DNA from: Phoebastria nigripes
Taxonomy: Eukaryota; Chordata; Aves; Procellariiformes; Diomedeidae
Assembly (NCBI GenBank): GCA_035582835.1
Contig: JAYKAV010002442.1
Location: 2,627,118-2,691,117, forward strand
Reading direction: 5' to 3'
DNA: 64,000 nucleotides
Position numbers and translations under genes: made by a program. Position 1 is the first letter of the stretch; each line of letters begins with the position of its first letter. Positions 41,735 through 53,960 of the stretch are shown piece after piece. The notes below the pieces were generated by a model. The model was not told the DNA's origin, ran no database searches, and saw only the letters and a list, made by a program, of their open reading frames with translations.

Positions 41735-42130
41735 ACGTCCTTTTAATTCACTCTGTGGACGGCCCAATTAGCATCCCAGTAAATTATTACCTCGGGGAAG
41801 ACTCTGGTCTCAGGACTCAGCAGCCAGCTGCGAAGGCAGCCGGCACGCGCCCCGCGTCCCCGAGCGGCACGGGGAGAGCCGAGAAGATGGAGGGCATTTT
41901 CTCCGTGAGGCGATGGCGTTCAGGTGGCCGGGCAGCACAATTAGACAGGGAGAATTGTAGATTATCTCTGGTTTATAGTTCCCTGATAGAAGGGAGGGGG
42001 AGAAGCACAATAAAAACATGATCAAATCATTTGTTCTGCTGTTCAAACTTCTGGACAAGGCGAGAGATAAGACACAGCTCCACCCCCCAGCTGCATTTGA
42101 TCTATCGGGCTTTGAAATTAAATATTCTCC
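41735..42130. promoter_or_regulatory. Candidate regulatory element, long single-copy block
   Basis: The block carries CTTTTAATTCACTC, CCCAATTAGCATCCC, AAATTATTACC, CACAATTAGACAGG, GATCAAATCATTTG and TTGAAATTAAATATTC, spread over 400 bases with no repeat match. Base composition alternates between AT-rich motif islands and a GC-rich centre. It looks like conserved non-coding sequence, but I could not align it to anything. Confidence 0.4.
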
Positions 42131-43599
42131 CTGCAACAGGCATAATCGTGTCCTGGTGAAAACTGCTTCTCCAGGCTCTCCCATAACGCGGGGTCTGGGG
42201 CTCCCTCCACTCAGCACATTAAGAACAAAAAGCCCCAGAAGCAGCTGAGACCCCTCTGGTTCAGGTGCCCCACAAGCAAGGAATGGTCTTCACACCAGGT
42301 CCTTTCCTACCTGCAAGGCAGAGGCAAGAGCCCTTGTCTGCTTGGGCAAGGGGACTGAAAAACACCAGGGGACCAGGCCAAGGCTGTGCAGGAGATCTGT
42401 GTCCCAGCAGGGACACAGCCCAGATGCCAGCATGGTCCACTATGAAGCTGTCCTTGCACCTCAGTAACCTGTTGCCACCTTCTCCTTCTGAAGATCCCTC
42501 TCTCTGTTCTCTCCCTCCAAAATGCCTTTGTAATTCATGTGAATGAGGCACAGGCAAATAAAACCAAAACTGTGACCCTGTTGCATCCACTGTGAAAAAC
42601 AGGAGGGGCGGAGGCAGGTAAACTAGCCATTTACCGGCTGAACCTGAAAAAATTCTCCACTTGCCTGAATAAATTTGGCACAGGTATCCTCACTCACCTC
42701 GGTGTGCTTCGGCTTCAGAAGGGCCAGGCGGATTTTCTCTCCGAATTTCAGCATCTCAAAGTTACACCTCCAAAGGTTTGCCAACCTCAATATTGCAACA
42801 AACGCTATTTTCATGAAATTATTTTCCAGTCTGTTTATAGCGGAGACAGTACCGGCACACAGACACCATCACCAGCACCTGGTCAGGGATGTTTTGGCTT
42901 CGTGAAATCTCTACAAGCTTCAGAGGATGGTGTAGCATTTATGAAGTGCGGTTTTTTAATAACTTGGCAACTTGAGACACATCTCCTAGGCTCTCAATGT
43001 TTCTCAGTGCTGGCTGTCAATGTTTCTGCAATGGGACATTCACTCCTTTTACCAGCTCTGGATTTATACTGCAGTATCTCCATCAATTTTGATGGACCTA
43101 CTCTTGACAAGGTCACAGTGGGAAAGGGGAGAACTCCATCCCTTAACCATGTACCATATTTGCTTGCGTAACCATCAGAGCTGCCCCTGCCCCAAGCTTT
43201 TGCAGCCTTTAGATAAGGCACAACCTGCCGTACTTCTGTATGACCTTGCAGTGAGTTTTCACAGCTCAAGAGTACAAAAGGTTAAGAACATTTCCTTGTG
43301 TGAGCTGCAAATGTTTCACCTTTTTTCCCCAGTCCTTCCCAAAGGAGGAGAGAGCAGGTGGGATACCTGAGCCGCCTTCCTTGTCCTGTTTGCTAACGGA
43401 CCACATCCATTCTCCCTTGCTCTTCTCTCCATACAGCATCCTCCTTCTCTCTCAGCCAGCCTCCCTCTAGGAGGCCTTTATTTCTTTTCGTCTATTATCT
43501 CATTCTGCTCACCTAGATGGATGCAGCACCTATTCATCCGCACTTGCCAGACCAAACCACCCACTAAGCTTATTTCTAAAAGCCCCAAACAACACTTGC

Positions 43600-44340
43600 T
43601 CCAGTCACACCTTTTTTCCCAGACCCTGTCTCCAATTTATTTGAGTTATTTTGCATGCTAGTCTTGTTCTCCAATATACTGGCCCTCTCAGCTAGGCTGG
43701 TGTCATCTGGAAACAACCGTAGCCCCGTTCCACCATCCCGGGTCACTAATGAAAACACGGAGCATCACCAGATGCCAGAGTCGCCCTGTGCACACTTACT
43801 CAACAAATCCTTTCAGTGCAACAGCGAACCTCTGGTAGGTGCTCTCCGAGTTCAAATTTCTGGCCACTTTTGCAGCATCTAGCATCTCATCTAGATGATT
43901 CTCCCCCACTTATGAGACCACCCTGTCAACCACACCTGGTAAATCCAGGACACTTGGCTTCTGCTGTTTGCCTTCCCTCCGCAAGACCTGCTACTCAGTA
44001 ATGCAAGGAGATCCTACTGGGCTGATACAACTTCCTTTGAAGCCACCTGTGTTACCTATTCTCACACCCTTGTTTTCTCCTAGGTTTTCACAAGCTTGAC
44101 TGTAGGTCTCAGTGCTTTTCTGGGAACTGCAGTTAGACTGAGAGCTGCATAATTATCCCATTCCTCCTTTACTCCCTTTTTAAAGATAGGTGTATTTTTC
44201 CCTAGTACTTACCTAGGATCACAGCCGACCTTCTAAGGGGAAAACAAACGTGATGCCACTTCTTTGGCATCATCTGCTGAGTGCTTTCCCTGTCCCCGAG
44301 TACCAGCACCTCTGTGNTCCTCCTGCAACTGCTGATGTAC
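43600..44340 (-). mobile_element. Ancient CR1-like LINE, reverse-transcriptase remnant
   Basis: Read on the minus strand from right to left, fragments of the CR1 ORF2 reverse transcriptase appear in the correct order. TPIFKKG (44171-44191 region) is followed by a DNYAALSLTAVPRKA block matching NYRPVSLTSVPGK. Next comes GGFKGSC, matching HGFRKGRSC, and then LFPDDTSLAERASILE near 43.7 kb, matching the FADDTKLGGS active-site block. The catalytic motif reads PDD instead of ADD. Frames change several times and stops intervene, so it is a fossil. It is much older than the CR1 at 20.5 kb. Exact ends are uncertain. Confidence 0.72.
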
Positions 44341-44581
44341 TGCTAGAGCGATCTCTCGTTACACTTGATGTCCCCTGCTAATTGCATCTCACCATGTGCC
44401 TTGGCTTATCTGATCTCGTCTCTGCATGTGCATGCTGCACTTCTGTACTTGATCTTCGTGGCCTGACCTACTTTTCATTTCCCCCAGGTTTCTTTCTCAG
44501 ATCCGAGCTCTTTCCCTATGCTTCCTTTCTCCTGCAACACTGTAGTCTGAACTGTGCCCACAAGAAGTTGTGACCGGCTCT

Positions 44582-44619
44582 CATTAACAACTTTTTCCCC
44601 CATTAACAACTTTTTCCCC
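44582..44619. repeat. 19-bp perfect tandem duplication
   Basis: CATTAACAACTTTTTCCCC occurs twice head to tail. This looks like a recent local slippage or duplication event. No function is evident. Confidence 0.9.
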
Positions 44620-46719
44620 CTCAAGATCACCTTCCTGGGGGCCTTACCTGTGCGTGATCGGCCGGTGCTGGAGTCCCCAGATCTGTACATAGATCCAGCA
44701 CTCTCCTTCCTCCCTCCTGCTCCTCAGCACCAGTTCAGTCATTTCCCAGCAACTCTAACAGGTCACCTTCCACGTCCCTAGCCAGCTTCTCCTGCGGGAG
44801 TTACCGTCAGAACCAGGCTCTTCCCTGTTCTCCCACCCTTGGTGATGGAGATGGTCACCCACACACCCCCAAGACTCACTGGGTCCTCTGCATCTTCTTT
44901 CCCCAGGAACAGATATCCCACATTAAGTAAATGATGCTGTCAGCTGCTCACTAAAGCCTCCTTTACCTGCTGTGCTGGAGACCCACCCCTGTGGTAATTG
45001 TCCTGGTGTTTTCCATTTTAACCACCAGCTGGAGACCTCCAGCAAGTCTAATCCCCGCCATTTTCTGGCCCTCCACGCAAACACATGCACCCTCGACATG
45101 CGAAACATACCCTCTCCCTGATGCCCCTGCCTGCCTTCCCTGCTCCAGCCGCATCCCTTTAGTGTTGCGATCCCAGAATACGACTTCTCCCGCTAATTGA
45201 ATCTTGCTGCTTTGTTGCAAGCCAAAGCCCCCAGCTCCCCCCGCTCCTCTCCCATTCATCTTGCATTCAGCTATCGGGCGCAACAGCCTTCTCTGCTCTT
45301 TCTTGGCCCTCCTTTGATCTTGCTTTGAACAGAAGAGGTCAAGCTACATGACCACGATTTCTTTCTTCTGTCCTGAAAGCCCGTGACTCCGGCGGTGATG
45401 GCTGGCACGCTGAGCGCCCGCGGACGGCGATTCCAGNGGCGGGTCAGGGCTCGTGCACCCCAGCAGGCTGCCGGGCTGCCTCNGCAGGGGAGCACCCATC
45501 CCCGGCTATCTCCATCCTTAATAGGGCCCTGACACTCGGCACTTTCCCTCCGCCTCGGCAGCACAATTCAAAGCCCACTGAAGGCCAGAGAAAGGCTCCC
45601 ATTAGCTTCAGCAGGCTTCGGATCGGGGTCGTGAACCACAGAGGACGGTATTTTTTACACCGAGGCTGCCAGATCAAGTTAGTAAATTGTCCTCAGCAGT
45701 CAGGTACCTGCCGGGTTCTCCGATAACGCGGCTCCGGACTGTATGTCCTGGTGCAGAAAGGAACAGACCTGGGAGTTTTACTCTGCTCTGGGTTTGCTCC
45801 GCAAGAGAAATCCTTGCTAACCCCACCAGCACCCGTGAGGGCAATGTCTAAGCCCAGAAGCAGGGAAGAGAGAAGGGAGAATTACCCTGGTTTAAATCCA
45901 CTCAGCTGCTCATACCAAAAAGATTTACCTTCCGAGACAGGATCCTAATAGCGCTCCGAGCTGAATCCCCAGCCTGAAGTGTATGAGGTTTAATTACTGC
46001 AGCTTTGTTAAATCAGCTCGGTTAAGTCCCTGTGTAATTGCTTTCTTCTGGGCCCAGCAGTGGTTTATTTGAGGACAGCTCAGGCTGATTTTCAGATGAC
46101 TCAAAGCCGCTCCTGTGCTGTTTACATCACCTTGTTTAAATCGGTTTAAACCCACACCTCTTGAGAAAGCGCCTTCAAAGAGGTGAGGCCTCAGCCTTTG
46201 CTCTGGTTTGTGCGGGGAGGAAAAAAAATGCTTATTTTTTGCTTTAAATACACAAAGCCCAATTGCACCCAGTGCTATCGGTGTGCCCTAGACNGCATGT
46301 GGTACCATCAGTCTCAGGGAGGACGCGTAAGCCACCCCAAAAAAGAGAAATGCCACCTGGCAATGGGGCCAGGGCGCAAGGCTGAGGCCAAGGGTCCTGC
46401 CCAGAGAAAGCCGTGCACCATGGAGCCCGCAGAAGCCACATCCCAAATCCCATTGTGCTTCCCACCGCCCTTACCCGGCTGGGGAGAAGCCCAGGACACG
46501 TGGCGCCCCAGCGATCCTCCGCTCCATCCCTGCATCCTGCATCTGTGCTGGTTGCTACGGTTACGGGCAAATCAGTGCATTTTGCAGGGTGGGAGGGGGT
46601 GGCGGACAGGACCGGGGTGACGGGGGCTGTAAATGAAATGGCTTTTGCGGGAGGGAGGACCCTTACTCGGTCCTCGGCAGCCCCACGCCGCGGAGCCGAC
46701 CCACGCCGGCTGCGGGCGC

Positions 46720-47050
46720 CTTGCAAATTTGCATGGAGCTGACAAGATGACAAGGTGCAAATACGCCAGGCTGCTCGGGAGTAATTTTTACAGCAGCTCT
46801 GCCTTGTGCACGTTTTTATTGCAAAGAGGGTAATCGGGCCTCTTCATTATTGAAAACATATTTACTACCCCTTGGCCGCTCTCTCCCATTTTTGCCAGCC
46901 CCTTCCTTCCCCCCTTAACTACCCTGTCCTCCACGAGATATGATCTCATAAATTTACAGTGTACTTGCTGTCTGCAAAGTGGATGTTCAGTTTCATTTTT
47001 ATTGGACTTTATGATACAGGCGGATTGCATTTTATTTGTTGCACCACTAC
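46720..47050. promoter_or_regulatory. Candidate regulatory element with octamer site
   Basis: An octamer ATTTGCAT (46727-46734) sits inside the palindrome GCAAATTTGC (46723-46732). Downstream are GTTTTTATTGCAAAG, TTCATTATTG, GATATGATCTCATAAATTTAC and CATTTTTATTGGAC, typical of HOX/CDX and POU binding. The block is AT-rich and directly abuts a GC-rich CpG-containing stretch (46.66-46.72 kb). Function is inferred. Confidence 0.42.
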
Positions 47051-50000
47051 CAGAAGGCCTGAAACCGTAGGTAAGTGCTGGCTGCAACAGGGATTTGGCC
47101 TGAGAAAGGGCTGTGGGATGGGGCTCCGCAGACCCCGGGAGAGCTGCCGGCGTGAGACACGCTGGCTGCAAGCAGGACGGCTGCAGGAGAAGGTAGTGCT
47201 TTGGAGGAAGGCTGCCTTCCTCCTCCTCTGCTGGAAGAGATGCTGCTCTGTCTGCCCTGTGGTCCTCCCGGCTCCTCCCCAGAGGGATTGGGATCGATGG
47301 GGGAGCCGTGCCTCTCTCCCCAGCAGCCAGCGTGTTTGACAAGGGATGCACAGCAGGAACACGGCAGCAGTTTCTCATCGCTTACCACTCTTTTTGTGGT
47401 CAGTACCCTTCCCAAAAATGCCTTTCCCAAGGCTTGCTCTCAGGCTAGAAAGGCTCGTCCAAACCCACCTGTCCAGCACTGCTCTTAGCGTGACACTAAT
47501 GTACCTTAACGAAATTGCCAGAAACCACAGGGAGTGGTAGCAATGTGTGTGACACCAAGGAGGACAGCATCTATGAAAACATCTATCGCAGTCAGTGCAT
47601 TGCTCCAGATTTACCTTACTGTAACAGCGAGCAGAACATAACCTCATCCCCTTAACTCCAAACCCCTCGGACGGCTCCTACTTACACAGGCAAAAAATCC
47701 CCCTGATGCCGAGGGAGCGCTGCCTGGAACCCTGCCCGCCAGGCAGGGGCAGAGGGAAGCCCATGCCTCTGCTCCCACGGACGTCGGCTCCGGGCTGACC
47801 GCTGAGCCAGCGACCGCCGTCAGGGCTGCTGTAATCAATCGCTAGTTCATTATTAAAAATCTGTCTCGCTAGCGCACAAGGAATTTGTTAGCACGCAGCG
47901 AGCCGCGTGCCCTCTCGGCATCGGGTGGGTGGGGTGGCACCACATCTCGCTGCAGAGATGCTTTCTTCTCCAGGGAAAGGGCTCTGCAGCCCTTTCAGCA
48001 ACTGCCCAGCAGTCCAGCGGTGTTAGGAGCCCNACACAGTTTGTATCCATCTTGGTGCGGCACAGTGGAAATAATCAACTCGTGTCATTTCCATCCAAAA
48101 AAAGGGAAGAATTTTTTTTTTTCCTTTTCCAAGGTAACGGGGAGAGGCCAAGCAAAGCACCGCAAAGCAACATAAATGATTTAGCACCCAACGATTTTGC
48201 CAGGGAAACGCTAAAGACGGATTCTAATCCTTTCATCTAACCCTGGTCCCTCTAAAAGCTTTAAGCTAGGAGTTGACTCAGCATGTCAGTGCCAAAAAGA
48301 TCCATTGACCTCGAGTTCAGTGCTGAGAAATTGAGAAATGTTCTTTTTAATGTCTATTCAATAAATACAGCATCACCCTCTCCGTGGGCTGAGCAATCCA
48401 CTTCAAATCCATTACGGCACGTTCTCACAGACTGACAAGTTGTCCTGAGACAATAGTGGCTGCCAGATGAGGTTAACCCTTGCTGAGAGGGTGTAAATCT
48501 TTGTAGCCACAAGCCTTTTGCTCTCAGAAGTCCTTGAGAAGAGGGGAGGGGGATATCTGAATTGATGACGAGCGGCTGCTGCGTGCACTCCTTGCTGGAC
48601 CAAGGTGATCTGCGTCGGTAAAAAATATGCCCAGTCAACACAGCTGGGCTTCTGACCATCTTGATGGGAAGGAGGGGAGTGCTGCCGCCCTTTGCTGCCC
48701 GGTGGGCTGGTGATGCTCCCAGGCACTCGTGCTCCCAGCTCCTGCCGGCCAACACAGCCTGTTGGATTGGCAGCGGGATGGATGCTGCTGAACCAAGGTT
48801 TTGTTGGGAAGCACCACGCTGTGGCACTACCATCCCTCAGGCAGCTCTACCAACAGCCAGAAGTGACCTCTGGAGTTCACGGAGCCCGGGGAAATTCGGA
48901 ACTGGTTTGGAGACCTTTGGCGCAGGCGCGCTGAGTGCAAGCTCCATGCTCAGCTCCCCTGGGGACACCTCCCGGGCTGCGTGGCCGTGCTCTGGGCAGT
49001 ACCAAGCTGGCCGGATTAAATACATGGTCAAGGATGACAACAGCACAACTCACAAAGCACCTCAGCCCACCAACCACTCCTGGCAGCGGGCCGTGGCCTC
49101 TGCTCCCAGAAAAAAAGCATCTTATCAGAGTGGCTTCAGCAAGGACAGCCCGGGGCCGGCAGCAGCACAGACCCCCTGCACAGGACATTGTACCTGCAGG
49201 CTAGGCTTTCTGTCCAAGAGCATGTCCGTGCAAGGAGTGACAGCAGTATGACACCACTTTACCCACCACCACATATCTATAACTCTATCCAAGGCTAGCA
49301 AACGCAGGGACATACTTTTCACTAGCTCCTGGTTCCCAAGTGCCCCAGCTGGTGGGTGCTCCGTGGCTGACTGTAGATATTTCAACATTGGTTGCCCTCG
49401 TCATCTCTGATTCATCCATGGTTGGTGGAGACTGACCCAACCAGAGGGCTGTCAGCCTGTCCTAAGGTCAGAGTCCCAGATCACTGGGCTAAGCAGACTT
49501 AAAGGAGTGCTGGTCTCCCTCCGCGGAGGGTAGAAGGCACCTACTTGGCCAGTTTAGTCCATCAGAGCTCAAACATGAGGAGAGAAGAGTCCCTGCACAG
49601 CCCCGGGGGAACCCTGCAGCCAGCTAGACCTTCCTTCTGATGGAAAGTCCTGGACTGCTGCAGCTTCCAGCAGGAAGTCGTTAGTGAAAATTATCACCTT
49701 AGTAATGGTAATAATACAATAATTCCAAAAGGTAAAGCTACGGGTGCACAGTCAATCTGCAAGAAATTGGAGCAGAGGCAGCAGGGGAGCCCTACGTCTT
49801 TGGTTTTATATTCGGTTACAAGTATTTTACGGTGCCCCCTTCCTTCTCCCTGGTTTCAAGCTGCTGAGCTTTGGCTCAGTGACACACAACCACGCTGGAG
49901 GCTGCGGCAGTTTTGGGGGACGATGGGGTGCTGCAGCAGCCACCCAGCCTTTGCAGGCTTCTCCAACACGCCAGAGTGGAGGAGGTCGCGTGAGCCGGTA

Positions 50001-53000
50001 TTTGAGGCTCTCTGCTGACTCAAGGAAGCCATCCTGCGTCGTGTTTATCTGGGTCACATTTACAAATTCTCTTTTTTGTTTTGGAGACTGGAAGTTTCTA
50101 TTTTTTCCCCTCTCTCCCCTTGTTTGTATGTGCCAGCTGAAGGCAGCTTTGCTAAGATCTGCAGCGTACAGAGGGCTCGGCCGTGGGGTTGTACTGGTAA
50201 TTACTGTTTGCCGGTTAACTAGATCATGAACACTAGCAAATGTTTATCTTCAGTTAGACTGCAGAATCTTCAAGACAGCATTCCTTACTCATAGAGTCTT
50301 TAAAGATACAGAATTCTGCTAGAAATTGGCAAAAAGCTTTTGTTTCTAGAAATAAAGCTTATGTATAACTCGTATAGCTGCTGAGAAAAACACGGGAAGG
50401 CCAAATGCCTGCACCCAAAAGTTAAAGCCTGCAAAGGCACAAAACGACCCCTGGATTTTTCTCCAATGTCCCTGAATTGAATTAAATATCTCGTGATTTC
50501 TTGGGGAAGAGTAGGCATGCTGGAGACTTTTGTGCAGGTGGGGCTGGTAACACTGGGAGCATCTTCCCAGCACACCAATCCTCACTGAGGGACTTTTGGG
50601 CAGTTGGATGCTTAGACTACGCTCGTAAATATTTCTATACTAGTAAATAAAATGTGCTCAGCAGTGGTNTCCAGCACCGCTTAATTTACTTCCATAGGCA
50701 TAGCCTTAAATAATTCCAAAGAGCCAGACCAAAGTCCCTCGTGTAAGAGGGCAGAGCACACAGTGCTTGAACGCTGCCCCAGCAGTATCACTCCTGTCCA
50801 CGTCACCACCAAGACCTGCTCCAAGAAAGTACGCCCGTGTCACATCCTCAACCCTATATGCTGGTTGGATGCTCTGGCCCTGACTTTTTTCGGTCCCCCA
50901 GGGCACTTGTGGGGAGCCCTACCCAAAAAAAGCACAGCCGCCGTGTAGGGGAGATGCAGCTGCTTTGAGATAGGCAGGGGGATTCCCAAATGTCTCTGAA
51001 AGGTGCCTAAAGGTCCTCAGGGCAAGGACCACCATCATTAGAGATACTGCTGGCTGAAAGACCAACACCGAGCAATGATATTTCAGTCCTTTCTCTTTCT
51101 CCTGCCACACCAGCCAAATAGGCCATATGGGAGAGATGTTAACACAAGAATTTCCCTCCTCATGTTTTAAATTCCCCATGTGCATAACAATATACCANAC
51201 GCATAACCAACAATGAAAGTCCTCTAGACTTCAAGAGAGCCTGGGTCTTGCCTTCAAACCCCATGCCAGCACAGCCCTGCAGCCCAGCAGCAACCTGCAC
51301 TGCCCATGAGAAGCCANGTGCAAGGCCAGCACCAGTCCAGATCCAGGTCCTCCGCTTAGGGCTTAAATGCCCCACAGGCCCCCGTGCAGGGTGCTCGGGT
51401 GTGCAGGGTACGTACCGACGTATAACATCTGCGTAGGCTGGAAGACTTGCTTTGACCGTACTCAAAACCTTGCACCGGGATGGAGGACGTGCTAAACAAG
51501 ATGCTACGCCCATAGCTGTGTTCGAGCAGCCTGGCCAGAGAAGGAGATCTCCTGGAGAGACTCCTTGCAAGGTGGGAGGCCTTCAGCTCACTCTTGGCTG
51601 AATTTCACTGGGAGAGGCGGAACTGAAAAACCAGGTATTTGGGAAACGATTTCCAAGCGCGAGGTCTGCACGCAGCTCTGTCGCAGGAGCGTTTCCAGAG
51701 GTCGGCCAAGGTGAAAGAAAACAGGCAGGCAGATTGCGAACATCACCACCAAAACAAAACCGTCCAGTAGAAGACNTGAGGAGTGTAGGGGGACACTACT
51801 CTGCTGCTGTACTAGACACAGCAGATTCATTTGAAGACAGGTTGCAATGCCAGGCTGTCACCCTGGCATCAATATTCCCTGCTTGGGTCACCAGCACTGG
51901 CCATGATTTTGGTGCTCCATAAACCCGTGGCCCATTGGGCCACCTTCTGAGGAGAGACAGGATGCCTCTCTTCCACACAAGGACAGGAGACAATACCAAG
52001 ACGGTGGAAGAGCTGGTGGTGGACCATCTCCGTGATGCTACTGAGATGTAGAAAAGGACCAGGACGGCAGTGCCCAATGCACCGATCTCTGCTGCCACCC
52101 TGGCCCACGCACACCACAGCAGCTGCCTGGCCATGAGGCTTCTTTTTTGGGACCCAGACTTTAGGAGTCTCCTCCAAGACATCTGCTGACACCACTAATT
52201 ACGGGCTGGGCTGACGGTGGCTTGGTGCACCGCAAGAATTTCCTGATTGCTTTTTTGGGGAGGGACAGGAGCTTTCCTTCTCCCTTTGTCTCCCCGGTGA
52301 AGGATGTGCTCTCGGGCTGAAGTCCTGACAATCCAAGCTGCTGAAATGAATCCTCTTCAGTCTATTTACTTGATATTTACCAAAGTCTGCGATCAACAAG
52401 AAAACACATCTCAGCAGCTCACTTGGCAAGAGAACGAATTGAGGCAGCACTGCAGCTGTCATATTTATTTCAGTGGCAAAGCAGGTCAGGAAAATTGATA
52501 AAATTAATCATACAAACTAGCAAACACCGGGAGTGAAGGAGAGGGAGAACGAAGGGGAGAGAATGAGAGTGAAGGAGTATTTGCAGCACCAGGCGGCACC
52601 TGCTTTTATTTCTTTTAATGGATTTTTTTTTTTTTTTATGCAATGTCACAGATAAAATTGGCGCAAGGTACATTATTTTATAAGTAGGTTTGGGGAGTGG
52701 TGTTGAGATTACTACAAGCAGATGCCTATTACACCAGGGCTGAGCCCTAGCCACGGGGTTTGCAAGGAAATAGGAATTCAAGGACAGGAGTGATTTTTCA
52801 GACAGTCCCTGTAGACCAGGTGGGAAGGTCCTTGAAAGCAGTACCTAGAGGTGCTCTGACCGGGCTGGGGTTTGGGCCAGGGCTCCAGGTGGCTCCTCAA
52901 GGTGCTCCCAAGGTTGTCCTCAGGGCCATGTCCCTATCATCTCTGCCAGCTGGGTGCAGGTGTGCCCAGGGCTCGTGGCAGCTGCATCCACCAAAGTGCA

Positions 53001-53857
53001 GAAACATCTCCCCAGCCGCAGCTTTCCTCGTGCCTGCAAGTGAGCAGCTCTGGGAACATCTCATCTGGGGACATCTCACCAAATGCATCCCCCTCGGCTT
53101 CTGGACCTCGATCTCGGGAAGCATGGATGAGGCACAGCTCCAACGAGCCTCCGTGCTCCGTAGACAGCGAGGTCTCCGTTTCTGCGGCCACCCATGCTGG
53201 GTTAATGTACCTGCATAATGCGGATTAACACCGAGTTTCCTCTCAGAGCAACTTATGGGTCCATCTGGAGAAGGATGCTTGCAGAAGCTAAGACCTTTTT
53301 GCTATGAGCTCCTCTTTGAGCAGGCACCTGCCNGATTTCAAGCTAGGGGTAGGCAAGCCAAAAAGAGCCAACTGACTCTGGGAAAACCTTCGGGAAAGGT
53401 TTCAAGCATCAAGGTTTAAGCATCAAGCCCTCCCCCCCCGCCTTTTTTTTTTTTAAAGAGTTCTTAGACCAAGATTTAAATTTTAAAACTTGCCATTTCA
53501 GAATGAAAACTGGAAGAGTGCATTTCAAGGATGTTACCAAATGGCATTCTGGCATTTCTACTCTTTAGTTTTCTGTCATAAAAATAGCATTCACAAAACA
53601 ACCCAAATTCAAAAATAACATTGGTCCCTCTGAAANGTTTCCTTCTCTTCTCTCCCCTTTTCTCTTCTTTGTCCTCCTCTCTTTTCTCATTGTCCCTCTC
53701 ACAGACTAAAGATTCACTGAAAAATGTCTCTGGTCTAATTTTGAGTCCTTTTTCTCTGGCTTTCTACCCTCCTCTCCCACACCTCTCCAGGCCCTCGCTG
53801 CACGTCACTGTTCCTACCGTGAATTACTGTTCTCATTGCTCCAAGCACATTAAAAGT

Positions 53858-53960
53858 GAAGCTAATTAACCAGCAGAACAATTTGCCTAACGACGTGGTA
53901 GATTCTCCATCACTTGCAGCCTTCAAGTCAAGCCTGAACATCTCTCCGACAGAGCTTTAG
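53858..53960 (+). mobile_element. Ancient CR1-family LINE, 3' end remnant
   Basis: The series AACAATTTGCCTAACGACGT, GGTAGATTCTCCATCACTTG and CAGCCTTCAAGTCAAGCC follows the 3' coding end of old amniote CR1 elements (ACCTAGGGACGTGGTGGATTCTCCATC...CTTCAAATCAAG). It is better preserved than the copy at 24.7 kb. The AGCTAATTAACCAG just before it fits the same element. Confidence 0.78.

Larger units (their letters stand above)
33000..43599. other. Non-coding flank, middle part
   Basis: No credible exon is seen. AT-rich, repeat-poor stretches that look like single-copy regulatory sequence occur at 33750-34000, 34205-34275, 36110-36300, 41400-41640 and 41735-42130. A perfect 14-base tandem duplication of TTTCCAGCAGGGAA lies at 35445-35472. 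A 17-base A run lies at 40969-40985. Open frames are all under about 160 codons with no known domain. Confidence 0.5.
44341..53857. other. Non-coding flank, distal part I
   Basis: No recognisable exon. Regulatory-looking AT-rich stretches lie at 45960-46160, 46720-47050, 47825-47890, 49680-49740 and 52470-52520. The last includes ATTAATCA (52503-52510), a PBX-HOX type octamer on the minus strand. A pyrimidine-rich run lies at 53636-53702. Open frames up to 196 codons (46788-47378 minus, 48661-49251 plus) have no known domain. Confidence 0.5.

Noticed and set aside
46788..47378. 196-codon minus-strand frame, and a similar 196-codon plus-strand frame at 48661-49251
   Set aside because: Length is within chance for GC-richer non-coding DNA; no family recognised. 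The first overlaps a block better explained as regulatory sequence.
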